Positions 8,201-14,948 of a DNA stretch of 19,115 bases are shown piece after piece (the first letter of the stretch is position 1; each line of letters starts with the position of its first letter). The position numbers and the translations under genes were made by a program. The DNA is from JBCCFW01 sp039029535 (GTDB lineage: Bacteria; Acidobacteriota; JBCCFW01), in NCBI GenBank assembly GCA_039029535.1, contig JBCCFW010000153.1, positions 1 to 19,115 on the forward strand, read 5' to 3'. Under the pieces are notes generated by a model. It ran no database searches. It had not been told where the DNA came from and saw only the letters and a program-made list of their open reading frames with translations.

Positions 8201-10306
8201 CAGGTCTTCCTCGACACCAACGCGCGGATCGAGCTGCCGGCGGGGCCCCGGACGCTCGTCGTCAGTGACTCGACCCTCCAGGCCTGCAACGACATGTGGG
8301 ACGGCATCCACGTCTGGTCGAACGAGGTCGGGCTGCTCGTTGCCAATGACAGTCTCCTCCAGGACGCTCGCAACGCCATCGTGTCCCATGCCGGCGGGAG
8401 CTTCGAGGTGAGGAACTCCACCCTCGACCGCAACCACGTTCACGTGTTGGTGACACCGCACGCCGGCACGCTCAACGCGTCGATCCGCGGCTCGGTCTTG
8501 AGCTGCACGGATCCGCTCATCGCCCCGCACGCGGGCGAGCAGACGGCGGTGGGCGTCGACGTCGAGCAGGTCGACTACCTCCGCGTCGGCGAGAACATCG
8601 CGGGGGCGACCAACACCTTCGTCGATCTCGAGGTCGGCATTCGATCCCGGCAGACGAACCTCGAGGTCGTCAACAACGTCTTCGTCGCCATCCAGCCCGA
8701 GCTGGCGGGAGGCGCCCCGGTGCCGGGGACCGGAGTGGCCGTGCTCGCGGAGGGCGTGTCCGGCGGTCCGGGCGGGGCCTTCGAGCTCGTCGTGGGTGGG
8801 CCCCCGCCGTTCACGCTATCCAACACCTTCAAGGATTGTCATCGAGGCATCGACGCCTCGGTGCAGCTCGATGCCACCATCTCGCACAACACCTTCCTCG
8901 ACACGGAGCGGGAGGCCGTGCGGATCCACTCGCAGCGTGAGAGCGAGCTGGTCGTGGACTCCAATCACTTCCACGGCTTCGGGGTGGGGGTCGCGCTCGA
9001 GGCCTTCCGCGACTGTCGGGCCGACGTGTTCGTCAACGACATCGTCGACGCGACGGGGGTCGCCGTCCTGGGGGTCCTGGTCGACGACGTCAGACGCGTG
9101 GTCTCTGCCACGGCGAGCACCAACGTCTGGCGCAACGCCTTCCAGGGCTGGGGCGACCTCACGCACGTGCGCTCGTCCGACCACGTCTCGGTGAGCAACA
9201 ACGAGATGGTCCTCACGGCCGGCGTCACTGCGGCGGCCCGGGGCGTGCACGTCGTCGACTGCGAAGAGGTGGTCGTCAACTCGAACTCGGTGACCGCGCT
9301 CGGCGTCAGCCAGGTCCCCGGAGTCCAGGCCATCCATGCTGCCCAGAGCCCGCGGACGCGGATCACCTGCAACGACATCGTGGGCGCTGGAGTCCACGTT
9401 CACGCTCAAGGACCGGCCATGGCGGCGAGCACGATCCGCCGCAATCACTTCACGACGGGGCTCGCCGGTTACCTGCTCAGCATGAAGGGGTTCACCGGTC
9501 CGCAGGGAGGCCCCGGCGACCCGAGCGACAACGCCTGGCAGACACCCTTCACTTTCGCCGACACGGTCAGTCTCATCAGTGACGGCAGCCAGTCACCCTT
9601 CCTCGTGCGCCAGGGCTCGCCGCCACATCAACCCACGGTGAACGTCGCGTTGTTCGGCGTGCCCATCCCCATCGGGATCACGCCGCCGCCGTACGTGCCG
9701 GGGAACCCCTGCCAGAGCGTGGCGTTCAAGATCGGCACCGGTGACTTGCCGGCTCTTCACGTCATCGCTGCTAGCGAGCTCGGCTCACCGGAGGAGGAGC
9801 CGGCGCTCTGGGAGGCCGACCGCTACTTCTTCGACACCGTGACCCTCGCGCCGGAGTTGCTCGAGGACCGAGAGCTCGCTGCGCACCACGCGCGTCTGCT
9901 GCGCACCAACGTGGCGGTCGTCGTCGAGCTACTCGCCTTGCTGCGTCGTGGCGAGACCGGCGCGGCGGCGGACCTGCTCCAGACGATGACGCCACGGGGG
10001 ACCATCGAGGGGAATTACTGGGACGTGCTGGAGGCGACGCTGGCGCGGCTCGGTCATCCGGTCGCCCGTGGGCGGAGCGAAGAGGAGCGCCTGGCCGTTC
10101 TGAGCGACATGGCCGCGCAGTGCATCGTCGACGGAGGTCGGGCGGTGGCGATGGCCCGCTCGGAGTTGGCGCGTCGGGACGTGAGCGTCATCCATGGCGA
10201 AGAAGACCCGTGCGGAGTGGTGCAGGCGATGGGAGGAGAGGGTGGCCGCGGACGCGGCCGTGTCGTGCCCGAGGCTCGGGACGCACGACCTCGTCGAACG
10301 GAGTGA
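5255..10306 (+). CDS. Giant modular secreted zinc metalloprotease-like / beta-helix protein, copy B
   Basis: A 1683-residue paralogue of the preceding gene, collinear along its whole length; by eye roughly two thirds of residues match. The ATG at 5255 is fixed by an in-frame TGA at 5249 and by the match of its N-terminus (MTSLLVALLSTALVT) to copy A; no strong Shine-Dalgarno is seen. The zinc site is conserved: HELSH at 240-244, H327 in SLSHFD, Met-turn M345. The modules follow in the same order: cadherin/Ig-like from about 383, jelly-roll-like ending near 696, two DUF11-type repeats, beta-helix from about 966 to 1475, and helical C-terminal domain from about 1480. Conserved cysteines (for example CNVPLTC, CPEDPCNFVCNG, CTCAENC) suggest disulfides outside the cytoplasm. 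Retention of every catalytic residue in both copies argues that both are functional. The C-terminus is glycine/arginine-rich and ends PRRTE. Function is inferred; cell-surface adhesion or polymer degradation are both possible. Confidence 0.9.
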   Translation: MTSLLVALLSTALVTSEPAHWLSPVSEPAPVSWSCRHRAPYSGVLPAGTRLIDRFGHPWKPVARPERIQASEPGDARAPGLPQPDVGTFASTCNVPLTCASGFVVEFEDVLLGTGQGFDDCDPVGGGTLGEQRMETACAVLDYVASVIDLGPATPDIIARSSLNDPSGSVIAFASASYLNGLGTGFHGGNLRDHVVTGIDPTPLAGEHDAEVTVNFGITMHSDHAVSSGTGVDLFSVLLHELSHALGFASAIGPTGAGQLTGGGYTLFDEFLRSSTPSGPVLTNGTTYLGGPGALTSNDVWYFETANVEDQPVYSPLSWQQGSSLSHFDHDRATAASSAPQPFVMRPSYSGGDLRSWTPQEIEVWCDLGYSLVGSCTTSHPLGVDDVDMTTQGTPVTVDVIANDIGGVAIDVGSVVAPVPTIGAIVMSGTDITFTPDPGFCGVATILYSPVGPTGLVGTVASLTITVSCDFCPEDPCNFVCNGDFEGAPSPCAVQYDFNTVGLGQVPNWISPGGGADIYSRQYMAWDPNPCDTPWSCTMTSGLVGFGIPESFYSCINNGFDTWNGAGSGNDHYMGMRYARNILGPYSEGITAPLVKPLVPGQPYELCLRALNSVVQNLPGSPGALHVALNTTNPGVGSFTANMPGVQVFSLPFSGFDTWEQLTLPFVANAAHEFVTIEPEILSGGGHYSYYVFADDVRLVQDLPQLQVSKTVNDPTPELGDTIFYWIQTCNLGKNDVFGVQLQDVLPAGLSHVSGLSAYPDHQISFLPAGACNTVVLTALVEPTAPVNTPIDNCVSIVSPHADCAQPDSCATIEVVATDIAVTKNATPVNPPPGGTTTFEITVTNLGPKHATTVQVSDQLGPCFAHVSHSVTPATGTYTPATGLLVLPSLAVGQTVQLDIVAQALCTCAENCAELVGVNPPDFNPLNDRACVDVSTADVVIDGSVTPALASTVGPIPPGSTVFITGTFVHDLFASTYLIDGCQVFLDTNARIELPAGPRTLVVSDSTLQACNDMWDGIHVWSNEVGLLVANDSLLQDARNAIVSHAGGSFEVRNSTLDRNHVHVLVTPHAGTLNASIRGSVLSCTDPLIAPHAGEQTAVGVDVEQVDYLRVGENIAGATNTFVDLEVGIRSRQTNLEVVNNVFVAIQPELAGGAPVPGTGVAVLAEGVSGGPGGAFELVVGGPPPFTLSNTFKDCHRGIDASVQLDATISHNTFLDTEREAVRIHSQRESELVVDSNHFHGFGVGVALEAFRDCRADVFVNDIVDATGVAVLGVLVDDVRRVVSATASTNVWRNAFQGWGDLTHVRSSDHVSVSNNEMVLTAGVTAAARGVHVVDCEEVVVNSNSVTALGVSQVPGVQAIHAAQSPRTRITCNDIVGAGVHVHAQGPAMAASTIRRNHFTTGLAGYLLSMKGFTGPQGGPGDPSDNAWQTPFTFADTVSLISDGSQSPFLVRQGSPPHQPTVNVALFGVPIPIGITPPPYVPGNPCQSVAFKIGTGDLPALHVIAASELGSPEEEPALWEADRYFFDTVTLAPELLEDRELAAHHARLLRTNVAVVVELLALLRRGETGAAADLLQTMTPRGTIEGNYWDVLEATLARLGHPVARGRSEEERLAVLSDMAAQCIVDGGRAVAMARSELARRDVSVIHGEEDPCGVVQAMGGEGGRGRGRVVPEARDARPRRTE

Positions 10307-10310
10307 GGTT

Positions 10311-10351
10311 CGGGCGATCCGGAGTGGAGAGCCACCGCCCCGGATCGCCCG
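10311..10351 (+). terminator. 12-bp perfect stem-loop directly after the second giant gene
   Basis: CGGGCGATCCGG at 10311-10322 pairs perfectly with CCGGATCGCCCG at 10340-10351. The loop contains a small inner stem (GTGG 10324-10327 with CCAC 10332-10335). It starts five bases after the TGA at 10304-10306 and is followed by CTTCCCTCC. Position and tail suit a + strand terminator, though a true T-tract is absent. Confidence 0.6.
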
Positions 10352-10352
10352 C

Positions 10353-10394
10353 TTCCCTCCATCGCCCGACCCGAAGGCCGGGCGGCGGAGGGAA
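10353..10394. other. Second long stem-loop, adjacent to the terminator
   Basis: TTCCCTCC at 10353-10360 pairs with GGAGGGAA at 10387-10394. Inside it CGCCCG at 10363-10368 pairs with CGGGCG at 10379-10384. The segment ATCGCCCG occurs twice, at 10344-10351 and 10361-10368, and either copy can pair with CGGGCGAT at 10311-10318, so this stem and the previous one can form alternative structures. Confidence 0.45.
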
Positions 10395-10690
10395 AAGGCA
10401 GGCCGCACACGTCTTGCCCGACCGGTCTGCGCAGTGACCGGCACGTGGCGGCCTTGGCGCGGGGCTGGGGTAGGCCACCCTCGCGCCTGGGGCTCGGTGT
10501 CGATGCTCTGGGATGAAAGAGCACCGACCTGGGGGAAGAGCGTGGAAAGGAAGGGCTGGGAGTGCGCGCTCCCGGGTGAGCCCCACGAACGAAGACGAAG
10601 ATAAAGCGAAATTGAGGCGAATGCAAGGGGAAAATTTCGTGGCATCATCTGGCGAAAATCGGGAGGGCGACGGCCCCTCTTGCTTCGGGA
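10395..10690. other. Non-coding stretch before the VOC gene
   Basis: I see no convincing gene here. It holds a stem-loop (10499-10509 with 10518-10528, eleven pairs with one A/C mismatch, eight-base loop) and then a patch richer in A and T than its surroundings (about 10597-10665). That patch contains a 7-bp inverted repeat, CGAAATT at 10607-10613 with AATTTCG at 10633-10639. The patch could hold upstream promoter elements or a small RNA; nothing in the sequence decides between them. Confidence 0.4.
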
Positions 10691-10706
10691 ACCAGCGGTC
10701 GCTGGT
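10691..10706. promoter_or_regulatory. Palindromic operator candidate upstream of the VOC gene
   Basis: ACCAGCG at 10691-10697 and CGCTGGT at 10700-10706 form a perfect 7-bp inverted repeat with a two-base spacer. It ends five bases before the candidate -35 element. Size and placement fit a dimeric regulator binding upstream of a promoter. No regulator gene is present in the window, so the role is inferred. Confidence 0.35.
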
Positions 10707-10711
10707 GCTCG

Positions 10712-10740
10712 TTGACGAGATCCCGGGGGACCACTAGCGT
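10712..10740 (+). promoter_or_regulatory. Candidate sigma70-type promoter of the VOC gene
   Basis: TTGACG at 10712-10717 matches five of six -35 consensus bases. A 17-base spacer leads to TAGCGT at 10735-10740, which keeps the first, second and last -10 bases. Transcription would begin near 10747 and leave a leader of about 43 bases. The -10 is weak. Confidence 0.4.
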
Positions 10741-10789
10741 CCGCCCCGACAGGTCCTTCAACCACCGAATCGACTTCGGAGACATGACC

Positions 10790-11191
10790 ATGGCGAACGA
10801 GAAACCGAGCGGCCCGGGTACTTTCTGCTGGAACGAGCTGATGACGCGCGACGTGCCAGCGGCAACCAACTTCTACACGAAGCTCCTGGGCTGGACGATC
10901 GAGGAGATGGACATGGGTGAGATGGGCACCTACACCATGTTCAAGCGAGGCGACGACACCGTCGGCGGGATGATGGCGATGCCGTCGGACATGCCGGAGC
11001 AGGTGCCCCCGCACTGGATGACCTACGTCCAGGTCGATGACGTCGACGCTTCGTTCGGACAGGCGAAGGAGCTCGGCGCGACCGGTCAGGTGCCGCCGAT
11101 GGACATCCCCAACATCGGCCGCTTCGCCGTCATCACCGATCCCACCGGTGCGACCATCGCGCTCTACCAGGAAGCCGCGCAGCAGGCTTGA
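10790..11191 (+). CDS. VOC (glyoxalase/bleomycin-resistance fold) family protein
   Basis: A 133-residue cytoplasmic protein of the vicinal oxygen chelate superfamily. The family includes glyoxalases, extradiol dioxygenases and drug-binding proteins, and the substrate cannot be told here. The first half-repeat begins FCWNELMTRDVPAATNFY followed by LLGW; the second begins HWMTYVQVDDVD and ends in DPTGATIALYQ, the usual DP-x-G-x3 ending. This is a single VOC domain, half the length of the two-domain relatives with similar FCWxEL starts, so a homodimer is expected. The start is put at the ATG at 10790 because GGAG at 10778-10781 lies eight bases upstream; an ATG at 10784 would be only two bases from it. 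A promoter and palindrome lie upstream. The gene converges with the dehydrogenase gene across a 43-bp gap. Confidence 0.85.
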   Translation: MANEKPSGPGTFCWNELMTRDVPAATNFYTKLLGWTIEEMDMGEMGTYTMFKRGDDTVGGMMAMPSDMPEQVPPHWMTYVQVDDVDASFGQAKELGATGQVPPMDIPNIGRFAVITDPTGATIALYQEAAQQA

Positions 11192-11234
11192 GCCTGACGG
11201 TGACCGCGTCGACCTCGCTGCGCCGCCAGTCGGC

Positions 11235-12209
11235 TCAGTAGCCCTCGTCCAGGTCGACGCGGTTGCCCACCTCCTCACCGGCAGCCGCGGCCCTCAGCAG
11301 CTCGGCCAGCGCTTCGGCCCGACGTCGTGGCGTCGCATCGCCATGACCGGCTCGATGAGGGCTGAGCACGACGCTGTCGAGTGAGCCGAAGTCGAAGCGG
11401 GACGGCGCCGTGTTCGTCTTGCCCTCCGCGCTCGTCGGGTACTGCCACCAGACGTCGAGCCCTGCACCCGCGAGGCGACCCGAGCTCAGCTCGGACCAGA
11501 GCGCCTCCTCGTCGATGATGGGGCCCCGACCGACGTTGACCACCACGGCACCATCGGGGAGCGCCGCGAGCTCTTCCTTCCCGATGAGACCACGGGTCTT
11601 CTCGGTCAGCGGCAACGCGACGTGCAGGACGTCCGCCACCGGCAAGAGCTCTCGCAGGTGCTCGATCCCGCGCACCTCGATGTCGGTGTCCGGCGTCGAG
11701 CCAGTCAGGCGCCGACGCACTCCCGTCACGTGCATCCCGAGCGCACGGCAGGTCGCGCCCACCCGTCGACCGATGGAGCCGTAGCCCACCACCAGCACGC
11801 GACGTCCCGCCAGGATGAAGCCCTGGTCGGTCTCGTAGCGACGGCTCCAATCGCCCGAGCGCAGCTCTCGATCGGCGGGCACGAGACGCTTGCACGCGGC
11901 CAGCATGAGCGCGACCGCCATCTCGGCGGTGGCCGCCGCGTTGTGATGCAGCACGTGCAGGCTCAGGCCGGAACGTTCGCGCAAGAGATGCAGCGTCGGC
12001 TCGGGCACGCCGGCCCAGGGGATGACCACGTGTCGAAGTGACGGGCACGAGTCGAGTCGCTCCTCGCTCGGCCGTCCCTCGACGAGGACCTGCGCTTCAT
12101 CGCAGCCGGGAGGATCGTCACCGACCAGCAGCTCGACCTCGGGCGGGAGCCCGGCCCGAAGCACGTCGAGGAAGCCGGGCTCGTCTCCGTGCGGGAGGTG
12201 AACCTTCAC
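11235..12209 (-). CDS. D-isomer-specific 2-hydroxyacid dehydrogenase family protein
   Basis: A 324-residue cytoplasmic NAD(P)-dependent oxidoreductase of the D-2-hydroxyacid dehydrogenase family, which reversibly reduces 2-oxoacids. The substrate cannot be assigned. The Rossmann motif GYGSIG is at 142-147. The substrate-binding/catalytic arginine is R228 in NVGRGPIIDE and the catalytic histidine is H285 in SPHRAG. The helix-start motif NAAATAEMAVAL is near 90-101. The position of the usual catalytic glutamate (DVFxxEP) reads DVWWQYP at 252-258, so tyrosine or glutamine replaces it. The start codon is GTG at 12209 and overlaps the stop of the upstream EI24-like gene by 4 bp (GTGA), implying translational coupling. 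It is the last gene of the minus-strand operon. Confidence 0.85.
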   Translation of the reverse strand: MKVHLPHGDEPGFLDVLRAGLPPEVELLVGDDPPGCDEAQVLVEGRPSEERLDSCPSLRHVVIPWAGVPEPTLHLLRERSGLSLHVLHHNAAATAEMAVALMLAACKRLVPADRELRSGDWSRRYETDQGFILAGRRVLVVGYGSIGRRVGATCRALGMHVTGVRRRLTGSTPDTDIEVRGIEHLRELLPVADVLHVALPLTEKTRGLIGKEELAALPDGAVVVNVGRGPIIDEEALWSELSSGRLAGAGLDVWWQYPTSAEGKTNTAPSRFDFGSLDSVVLSPHRAGHGDATPRRRAEALAELLRAAAAGEEVGNRVDLDEGY

Positions 12210-12976
12210 GCCGTCACCGGCGATGAGCTCGGCTCCGACTCGAGCCTCTCGTCACGGGGCACGAGCACCTCACCGAGGAGGACCGCGGCGGCCGACTGTC
12301 CCAGCGCGACGCTGAAGATGCCGACGAGCGGCACGGCGAGGAAGAGGCTGAACGTCAGCCCGAAGCCGACCACGGTCGCACGGTGCTCGTGAAGCCACTG
12401 ACGCTGATGCGAGCCATTCATGCCCGAGAGGCTCATGTAGGGATCGAGCAGCTCGGAGCCGAGCACCCAGGCGGTGAGCAGGAGCTTCAGCGGCACCACC
12501 ACGAGGGCGCCCACGAGAGGGACGAAGGAGAGCACCAACAGGCCTGCGAGGCAGAGCACGTAGCGAATGAGACGACCGAGCGAGATGCGCAGCGAACGCC
12601 AAGTGCTGAGGCCTTCGCGCTCCAGGAGCTCGGCGTGGAGGTTGGGGTGACGTTCCTTCAGCGCGGCGAGCAGGACTCGCTCCGACAGCAGCGGCACGCC
12701 GAGGCGGATGACGACGAACGAGATCGCGGGAGAGGCCACCAACACGACGAAGAGCAGCGTCCACCGCAGCAGGGTCCACCAGAAGCGGGACGGTTCGATG
12801 TCGGTGAAGCGCCAGACCAGCAGCCCGAGCCCTCCTTGCAAGAGCAGCGTGCCCCCGAGGATCGCCAGGACGAGCTGGAGGTAGGTCCGTCGCATGGCCT
12901 TGCTCTGCCAGGCCATGCGGGCGCCACGGAGGGCCGCCGACAGCCCATCGAGGAAGTGGGTCGCCGTCGCCGTCAT
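12206..12976 (-). CDS. EI24/CysZ-like integral membrane protein
   Basis: A 256-residue protein resembling the EI24 domain family, which includes the CysZ sulfate transporter; transport function is not established for most members. After an amphipathic start (HFLDGLSAALRGARMAW) there are hydrophobic segments at about 33-55, 68-95, 138-170 and 200-235, some long enough for re-entrant or double spans. The C-terminal PLVGIFSVALGQSAAAVLLGE is the typical proline/alanine-rich EI24 ending. Its ATG overlaps the stop of the molybdopterin enzyme gene by 4 bp (12973-12976), and its own stop overlaps the dehydrogenase start by 4 bp. A role in moving an oxyanion is a guess from the family alone. Confidence 0.7.
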   Translation of the reverse strand: MTATATHFLDGLSAALRGARMAWQSKAMRRTYLQLVLAILGGTLLLQGGLGLLVWRFTDIEPSRFWWTLLRWTLLFVVLVASPAISFVVIRLGVPLLSERVLLAALKERHPNLHAELLEREGLSTWRSLRISLGRLIRYVLCLAGLLVLSFVPLVGALVVVPLKLLLTAWVLGSELLDPYMSLSGMNGSHQRQWLHEHRATVVGFGLTFSLFLAVPLVGIFSVALGQSAAAVLLGEVLVPRDERLESEPSSSPVTA

Positions 12977-14895
12977 GCTGGGACGAGCGTCACGAAGGTG
13001 TCGAGGTAGACGGCACCCTCGCCGTGATCCGTGCAGGCTGCCGCCACGAGCACGTTCGCGCAGCGGCCAGCCGAGAGCCAGCCGCCCTTGTCGACGAGCA
13101 CGACCCCCGGCCGCTGCTTCGCATCGAGCTCGAGCTGCACGACGAGACGACCGAGCTCGTTGACCAGCTCGGCACGGGCGCCGTCATCGAGCCCCGCCGC
13201 ACTGTCGGGGTGCAGGCGTGCGACCAAGGGGCCCTGTTGCTCCTCCCGTCGTGTCTGGGAGGCCTGTGTCTTGCTCGTGGACTGGGACAGCAACATGAGC
13301 TGGCCTTCCGGCGCCTCGGGTGGGTCGGGGTCGAGCTCGGTGACCAGATTGGCCTTACCCGACGGCGTGTCGAAGACGCGCTCGGCGAATACGACGTCCG
13401 CGGCCTCGGGGTTGCGCACGGCCGGCTTCTCGCGCAGGTCGGCGAGCGACGCCCCCTGGCCGGCGACCCGCGACAGCATCTTCTCCTTCCAGGCCTCGGC
13501 GTCGTCGGTGAACGGTGCGCCGAGGCCGAGTCGGGGAGCGAGCTGCGCGACGATCTCGTGGTCGGCGAGAACTCCAGGCGGCGGCGGCAGCGCCGGACGC
13601 GCCTCGGTGATCCAGTGATGCCCGTAGGCGCCGAGGAGGTCGTCTTCCTCGAGCATGGTCGTCGTGGGGAGCACGTAATCCGCGCAGGCCGCCGTGTCGG
13701 TGAGGAAGGAGTCGACCACCACCGTGAGCTCGCGCGTGCGCAAGGCCTCGGCGACCGCGTTGGCGTCGGGCAGCATGCAGGCGGGGTTGCCCGAGCTGAT
13801 CCAGCATGCGCGGATCGGCGGGTCGTTCGCGGCGAGGATGCCGGGACCGAAGAGGGGCTCGGGGATGGTGCGTGGCGCGATGGCGAGCCCTTGGCTGAAC
13901 GAGGTGTCGAAGGCCTGGCGTCGACGCGAGTAGAACGACACGCCGGCACCCGGTCGGCCGATGTTGCCGGAGATCGCGGCGAGCGCGTCGACCGCTCGGA
14001 CGATGGCCGCTCCGTTGGCGCGTCGTTGCATGCCCCAGCCGACGAGGATGGTCGCCGGACCCTCCGCCAGCATCGTGGCCAGCAGCTCGAGCTCGTCGGT
14101 CTCGACTTCGGCGAGGGCCGCCCACTCCTGCGTGTTGCGGGCCATCGCCAGCGTGCGGAAGGTGTCGAAGTTGTCGCAGTACTCCGCCGCGTCAGCCTCG
14201 TGGCGGTCGGTCTCGAACAGGCGTCGCGCGACGCCGAGGACCAGCGCCACGTCGGCGCCGGGTCGCGGCTGGAGGTAGTGGTCGACCAAGCTGGTGCCGC
14301 GATGGTGCACGGGGTCGATGAGCGCGAGCCGCGCGCCGCTGCGTCGGACCTCCTTGAGAAGAGGCAGCAGGTGGACGCTGGCGACGTGGGGGTTCTTGCC
14401 CCAGAGGAGGACCGACCGGGCGTTGCGCAGGTCGAAGAAGTCGTTGCTCTCGGAGATGCCGAAGTCGGCTTCCTGCGCGGCCTCGCCCGCACCCGAGCAG
14501 ACGTCGCCGGACTTCACGGTGACGGGACCGAAGGCCTCGAAGAAGGCGTCGGTGACGTGCTTCATCAGGCCCATCGAGCCGCCGCAGCGGTACGCGAAGA
14601 TGGCGGCCGGTCCGGACTCCTCGCGGATGGCGAGGAGCTGGGCGGCGATGTCGTCGAGGGCCTCGTCCCAGCTCACCGTCTCGAAGCCGTCGCCGGTGCG
14701 GCGAAGGGGACTCGTGAGCCGTGCCGGATCGTGCTGACGCTCGGGAAAGCGCGTCGTCCGTTCGCAGAGGAAGCCGCGGGTGACCGGGTGGTCCGGGTCG
14801 CCGCGCAGCCGCGTGACGCGCCCGTTCTCGACGGTGACGAGGAGGGAGCAGGCGTCGGGGCAATCCCGGTTGCAAGAGGTCCGAACGGTGGCCAT
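12973..14895 (-). CDS. Molybdopterin oxidoreductase with N-terminal 4Fe-4S cluster (formate dehydrogenase-like)
   Basis: A 640-residue member of the DMSO reductase/formate dehydrogenase superfamily, using a bis-molybdopterin guanine dinucleotide Mo or W centre. The N-terminal 4Fe-4S motif is C8, C12, C16 and C44 (TSCNRDCPDAC, then GFLC). C133 in SGDVCSGAGEAAQ is the probable metal ligand, in cysteine form rather than selenocysteine. The middle carries the molybdopterin domain and the C-terminal part (from about LMLLSQSTSKTQ) the dinucleotide-binding domain. There is no Tat signal, so it should be cytoplasmic. The start is placed at the ATG at 14895, just ahead of the cluster motif; ATGs at 14907 and 14931 are in frame but add no recognisable sequence. 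It lies 53 bp downstream of the B3/B4 gene and overlaps the EI24-like gene. No Fe-S or flavin partner subunit is nearby. Substrate unknown: formate, a sulfur oxyanion and others are possible. Confidence 0.85.
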   Translation of the reverse strand: MATVRTSCNRDCPDACSLLVTVENGRVTRLRGDPDHPVTRGFLCERTTRFPERQHDPARLTSPLRRTGDGFETVSWDEALDDIAAQLLAIREESGPAAIFAYRCGGSMGLMKHVTDAFFEAFGPVTVKSGDVCSGAGEAAQEADFGISESNDFFDLRNARSVLLWGKNPHVASVHLLPLLKEVRRSGARLALIDPVHHRGTSLVDHYLQPRPGADVALVLGVARRLFETDRHEADAAEYCDNFDTFRTLAMARNTQEWAALAEVETDELELLATMLAEGPATILVGWGMQRRANGAAIVRAVDALAAISGNIGRPGAGVSFYSRRRQAFDTSFSQGLAIAPRTIPEPLFGPGILAANDPPIRACWISSGNPACMLPDANAVAEALRTRELTVVVDSFLTDTAACADYVLPTTTMLEEDDLLGAYGHHWITEARPALPPPPGVLADHEIVAQLAPRLGLGAPFTDDAEAWKEKMLSRVAGQGASLADLREKPAVRNPEAADVVFAERVFDTPSGKANLVTELDPDPPEAPEGQLMLLSQSTSKTQASQTRREEQQGPLVARLHPDSAAGLDDGARAELVNELGRLVVQLELDAKQRPGVVLVDKGGWLSAGRCANVLVAAACTDHGEGAVYLDTFVTLVPA

Positions 14896-14948
14896 GAGAC
14901 CCAGCATGGCGATGCGTCGAGACGCCCGCAAGCTGACCCAGGGCGGCC

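Larger units (their letters stand above)
106..10306 (+). repeat. Tandem duplication of a ~5-kb gene
   Basis: Two direct copies of one gene (5046 and 5052 bp) lie 103 bp apart. The lengths differ by only two codons and the domain order is identical. Divergence is spread along the genes, with patches of near-identical DNA such as the segment encoding QPFVMRPSYSGGD (around 1120-1155 and 6275-6310) and the one encoding HAQGPAMAASTI (around 4253 and 9403). The pattern fits an old tandem duplication, perhaps with local gene conversion. Confidence 0.9.

Noticed and set aside
6940..8268. 442-codon alternate-frame open region within the second giant gene
   Set aside because: Same strand but wrong frame; Arg/His-rich translation typical of GC-rich shadow frames, while the main frame shows conserved modules.
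106..10306. Type IX or PEP-CTERM sorting signal at the ends of the giant proteins
   Set aside because: No type IX C-terminal beta-domain and no PEP-like motif followed by a membrane segment is present; only helical sequence and a basic tail are seen.
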